NCBI RefSeq assembly: GCF_002845745.1
Contig: NZ_PIUM01000018.1
Span: forward strand, 1-64,000
DNA length: 64,000 nt
Reading direction: 5' to 3'
DNA from: Telmatospirillum siberiense
GTDB lineage: Bacteria; Pseudomonadota; Alphaproteobacteria; Rhodospirillales; Magnetospirillaceae
The first letter of the stretch is position 1; the number at the start of each line of letters is the position of its first letter. The notes under the pieces were generated by a model. It ran no database searches, was not told where the DNA came from, and saw only the letters and a list, made by a program, of their open reading frames with translations. Shown here piece by piece: positions 61,522 to 64,000 of this stretch. Position numbers and translations under genes: made by a program.

Positions 61522-62482
61522 AGACCACTTCGAGTGAGCGTTTGACCACGGTGGCGCTGCCCCGCATATCCGACTGGCTGGCTGGTTCGAGGCGGTGGGG
61601 ACCATCGGCCCGGTCGTCCGAGAACAGGGACAGCAAGGCCTCCTGAGTCATTGGTTTCGGTCTGGCTGGCCGCGCCGTGGCAATGTTCGCGGCCAATGTC
61701 TCGAACAGGAATGCCCATGGGCCGCCAGGCTTGCCGATAATCTGGTATTTCGCCGATTTTCGGCGGATATCCTCGTTGGCGGGGATGGTCGCCAACACGG
61801 GAATCCCGACTGCCGCGGCAAAGGCCTGCGCCTCGCCCGTGCCGTCGTCCTTGTTGACGATCATGCCGGCCACACCGACATTGCCACCCAACTGACGAAA
61901 ATAATCGACCGCCGAGCAGACGTTGTTCGCCACATAAATTGATTGCAGATCGTTCGACCCGACGACGATCACCTGCTGGCATAAGTCGCGCGCGATGGGC
62001 AGGCCGAAGCCGCCGCAGACCACATCGCCCAAAAAATCCAGCAGGACGTAATCAAAGCCCCATTCGTGGAAACCCAGCTTTTCCAGCAATTCGAATCCGT
62101 AGATGATTCCGCGGCCGCCGCAGCCGCGCCCGACGTCGGGACCGCCCAATTCCATGGCGAAGACGCCATCGCGTTTGAAACACACATCTTCGATGCGGAT
62201 TTCTTCGCCGGCTTGTTTTTTCCGGTGCGACGTCTCGATGATCGTTGGGCAGGAGCGGCCGCCGAAGAGGAGGGCTGTGGTATCGCTTTTGGGGTCGCAG
62301 CCGATCAGCAGGACGCGTTTGCCTTGTTGGGCCAGCATGTAGGAGAGATTAGACAGCGCGAAGCTTTTGCCGCTGCCACCCTTGCCATAGATGGCGATGA
62401 TCTGGGGGGGCTGCGCCACGCCAGCCGTATGGGGCGCAGTGTCCGCATGCGCTTGGCTCTGGCTGGGAACCGCGATCGTCAT
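61508..62482 (-). CDS. bchX: Chlorophyllide a reductase iron protein BchX
   Basis: A 324-residue NifH/BchL-like ATPase donating electrons to BchYZ. P-loop IIAIYGKGGSGKSFALSNLS (about residues 28-47), cluster cysteines in GGPDVGRGCGGRGII and [13 protein letters not shown]. The start at 62482 (MTIAVPSQSQ) has GGAG 9 bases upstream and overlaps the bchC stop (ATGA); an ATG at 62488 is closer to the site. Confidence 0.96.
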   Translation of the reverse strand: MTIAVPSQSQAHADTAPHTAGVAQPPQIIAIYGKGGSGKSFALSNLSYMLAQQGKRVLLIGCDPKSDTTALLFGGRSCPTIIETSHRKKQAGEEIRIEDVCFKRDGVFAMELGGPDVGRGCGGRGIIYGFELLEKLGFHEWGFDYVLLDFLGDVVCGGFGLPIARDLCQQVIVVGSNDLQSIYVANNVCSAVDYFRQLGGNVGVAGMIVNKDDGTGEAQAFAAAVGIPVLATIPANEDIRRKSAKYQIIGKPGGPWAFLFETLAANIATARPARPKPMTQEALLSLFSDDRADGPHRLEPASQSDMRGSATVVKRSLEVVYDED

Positions 62483-63435
62483 GCGCATTTTCTCCAATCA
62501 AGGATCATCTTCAGGCAGGTCGGGTCGGCGAAGGCGGTGCGATAGGCTTGATCCGCTTGGGAAACGTCCATGCGATGCGTGATCAGGCCGTCGAGGCTAA
62601 GCCGTCCGTCCTTAATGGCCGCCAGCGTTTGATCAAGATCGGCGGGCGTCCACTCGGCAGCCACACGGAGACGAGCCTCCTTGAGGAAGGAGGGGGGGTA
62701 GGAAAATGACAGCGGTTTTTCATAAAATCCGCCGAGAACGATCTCGCCGCCCCGCCCAAGACGGGCGATCAAGGAATCGAGGATGGTGACGTCGCCGCTG
62801 ACATCGACAATGACCCGGTAGTCGGTCCGTACATCCGTGTCAGGCGACAGGACGCGATAGCCGGTGGCGCCGCTGCGGCGGCAAGGGTTGGTTTCCCAAA
62901 CCGTCGGCGGCGGGAACCCTGCCGCCGTTGTCGACCTGGCGAGAAGGCGGCCCAGCACCCCATGTCCAACGATCAGTTCGGGGCCGTTTTCAGCATTGAT
63001 GCAATGGCGGGCGGTTGCCGCGAGTGCGATCAGGATCCCTTGTTCCCGAATGCCGTCACCGATGGAAATCGCCCGGGCGCCGGGGACGATCAAGTGTCGC
63101 GCCGCGCCGCCGAACAACCCGCGCGCCTCCTTGAAACAGGTGGCTCCGGGGACGAACACATAGTCGCCGATCCGTGATCGGGCCGCCGCCCCGGCCTCGA
63201 CGATTCGGCCGACGGATTCGTAACCGGGAACCAAGGGGTAGCCCATGCCGGGAAATTGCGGCATGCGTCCGGACCAAAGCAGGCGTTCGGTACCACTGCT
63301 GATGCCGCTCCACTCCACCTCGACCACGACATCGGCGGCTTGAAGAGGGTGCAGCGACAGCCGGCGGAGCGATAAACACTCGGGGTTGTCCATCACGACT
63401 GCAACGGTGTGCTTGTCTGACATGATTCCCGTCAT
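62479..63435 (-). CDS. bchC: 3-hydroxyethyl bacteriochlorophyllide a dehydrogenase
   Basis: A 318-residue alcohol dehydrogenase-like enzyme oxidising the 3-hydroxyethyl group to acetyl. It has an N-terminal GroES-like part (SGISSGTERLLWSGRMPQFP, GMGYPLVPGYESVGRIVEAG), the GHGVLGRLLAR nucleotide motif, and FYEKPLSFSYPPSFLKEARL. The start at 63435 follows GGAG by 6 bases; a second ATG at 63423 is in frame. It begins the bchCXYZ-pufBALM superoperon, with tandem PpsR boxes 119-162 bases upstream. Confidence 0.95.
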   Translation of the reverse strand: MTGIMSDKHTVAVVMDNPECLSLRRLSLHPLQAADVVVEVEWSGISSGTERLLWSGRMPQFPGMGYPLVPGYESVGRIVEAGAAARSRIGDYVFVPGATCFKEARGLFGGAARHLIVPGARAISIGDGIREQGILIALAATARHCINAENGPELIVGHGVLGRLLARSTTAAGFPPPTVWETNPCRRSGATGYRVLSPDTDVRTDYRVIVDVSGDVTILDSLIARLGRGGEIVLGGFYEKPLSFSYPPSFLKEARLRVAAEWTPADLDQTLAAIKDGRLSLDGLITHRMDVSQADQAYRTAFADPTCLKMILDWRKCA

Positions 63436-63553
63436 CTCGCTCTCCACAGAGGGCTCTGGGCCTGAAACGCCAATCGTTTGATCGCGCCCCCTAAATTTGG
63501 AGTCTCCTCGGAGCCTGTTTGTTCCTTGAAAATCTCCGAAAAACCGCATCTTT

Positions 63554-63597
63554 TGTCAGAATAAAATGACATAATTTTATGTCAACTTAAAATTACA
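63554..63597 (-). promoter_or_regulatory. Tandem perfect PpsR boxes before bchC
   Basis: Two exact TGT-N12-ACA boxes, 63554-63571 and 63580-63597, are separated by 8 bases, the same spacing known for CrtJ/PpsR co-operative binding at the Rhodobacter bchC promoter. The region is AT-rich and contains the overlapping inverted repeat tgacata...tatgtca. It probably overlaps the promoter of the bchC superoperon and mediates aerobic repression. Confidence 0.85.
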
Positions 63598-63702
63598 GTT
63601 GGGTTTTTCGGGGTTCTCCGTATCTTTCCCGCCTCCTTGTTTCTCGTGCCTTGGTCTCCAGCCCTTGTCCAGCGCATGGTTGACTTCGGGGCGGGTCCGT
63701 CA

Positions 63703-64000
63703 TCAGGCGGCTTGATGTGCCGGGTGCTTGGGTGCCAGGCGAAGAGCCTGAAGGCGGACGAGATCGCGCAGCTCCTTTTCCCCTTGGCAGGGGGGGATGG
63801 CGTCCATCGCCGCATCTATCAGCTTTTCCAGATGTGCCATCGCGCCGCTGACGCCCAGTTCCGCGACCGTATTGGGGCGGCCGAGGATCGCATCGCGACC
63901 GACCGGCTTGTCACAATCGGCGGCCGCTGAAACCGCATCGAGAAGATCATCGGCGACCTGATAGGCCTCCCCGAGGCGAAGTCCCAAAGACCGCCAGGCC
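63703..64000 (-). CDS. crtE: Geranylgeranyl diphosphate synthase, C-terminal part (partial)
   Basis: The frame is open to the right edge; the visible ~98 codons are the C-terminus. The second aspartate motif of trans-prenyl synthases is GEAYQVADDLLDAV, followed by DCDKPVGRDAILGRPNTVAE and a helical tail (HLEKLIDAAMDAI). The enzyme makes C20 diphosphate for carotenoids and bacteriochlorophyll tails. Its place next to bchC is the usual one for crtE. The N-terminal half lies outside the window. Confidence 0.85.
   Translation of the reverse strand, partial: AWRSLGLRLGEAYQVADDLLDAVSAAADCDKPVGRDAILGRPNTVAELGVSGAMAHLEKLIDAAMDAIPPCQGEKELRDLVRLQALRLAPKHPAHQAA

Overview
The window looks like the chromosome of a purple non-sulfur photosynthetic alphaproteobacterium, most likely in the Rhodospirillales (Rhodospirillum/Phaeospirillum-like). 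It is GC-rich with a few AT-rich islands. It carries a large photosynthesis gene cluster whose LH1 alpha polypeptide resembles that of Rhodospirillum rubrum. No pufC follows pufM (a terminator does) and no acsF lies in the puh operon. The species assignment is inference; nothing here names it.

Left part, 1-7000: the 3' end of a chemoreceptor gene, a palindromic repeat cluster, a methyltransferase, two small stress or membrane genes, an amino-acid permease, a decayed PTS EIIA-like remnant beside a CPA1 Na+/H+ antiporter, and alanine dehydrogenase divergent from an Lrp/AsnC regulator. From 7010 to 17567 there is one minus-strand urea block: urtABCDE (ABC urea uptake), then ureD-ureABC-ureEFG (urease and nickel insertion). 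Its genes overlap or nearly touch, and a sigma54-like promoter lies in front of urtA.

Middle part, 17965-35721: DUF3108, DUF3126 and small membrane proteins, a Gfo/Idh/MocA oxidoreductase, two unrecognised proteins, a taurine/nitrate-type ABC transporter, ilvD, a chemoreceptor-STAS pair, exonuclease III and an accessory stretch of small genes. In the accessory stretch a 168-bp inverted-repeat element flanked by a 10-bp direct repeat splits a small gene. A three-gene module of tiny proteins and a pentad-repeat protein follow. A MerR-type regulator with the adenosylcobalamin-binding motifs of CarH/LitR photoreceptors lies just outside the photosynthesis cluster, beside an alpha/beta hydrolase.

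Right part, 35787-64000, is the photosynthesis gene cluster. The minus-strand operon bchF-N-B-H-L-M-lhaA-puhA-B-C-E makes bacteriochlorophyllide and the reaction-centre H subunit with its assembly factors. Facing it on the plus strand are aerR/ppaA and ppsR, then bchG, a BCD-family transporter (frameshifted), bchP, tspO and a small membrane gene. The minus-strand bchC-X-Y-Z-pufB-A-L-M superoperon completes bacteriochlorophyll synthesis and encodes LH1 and the reaction-centre L and M subunits, ending at a strong terminator. Upstream of it is the 3' part of crtE. Tandem TGT-N12-ACA PpsR boxes precede bchC and bchG, and weaker ones lie between bchF and aerR. The cluster thus appears to be controlled by PpsR and its cobalamin-binding partner AerR, with a second possible cobalamin/light regulator at its left border.
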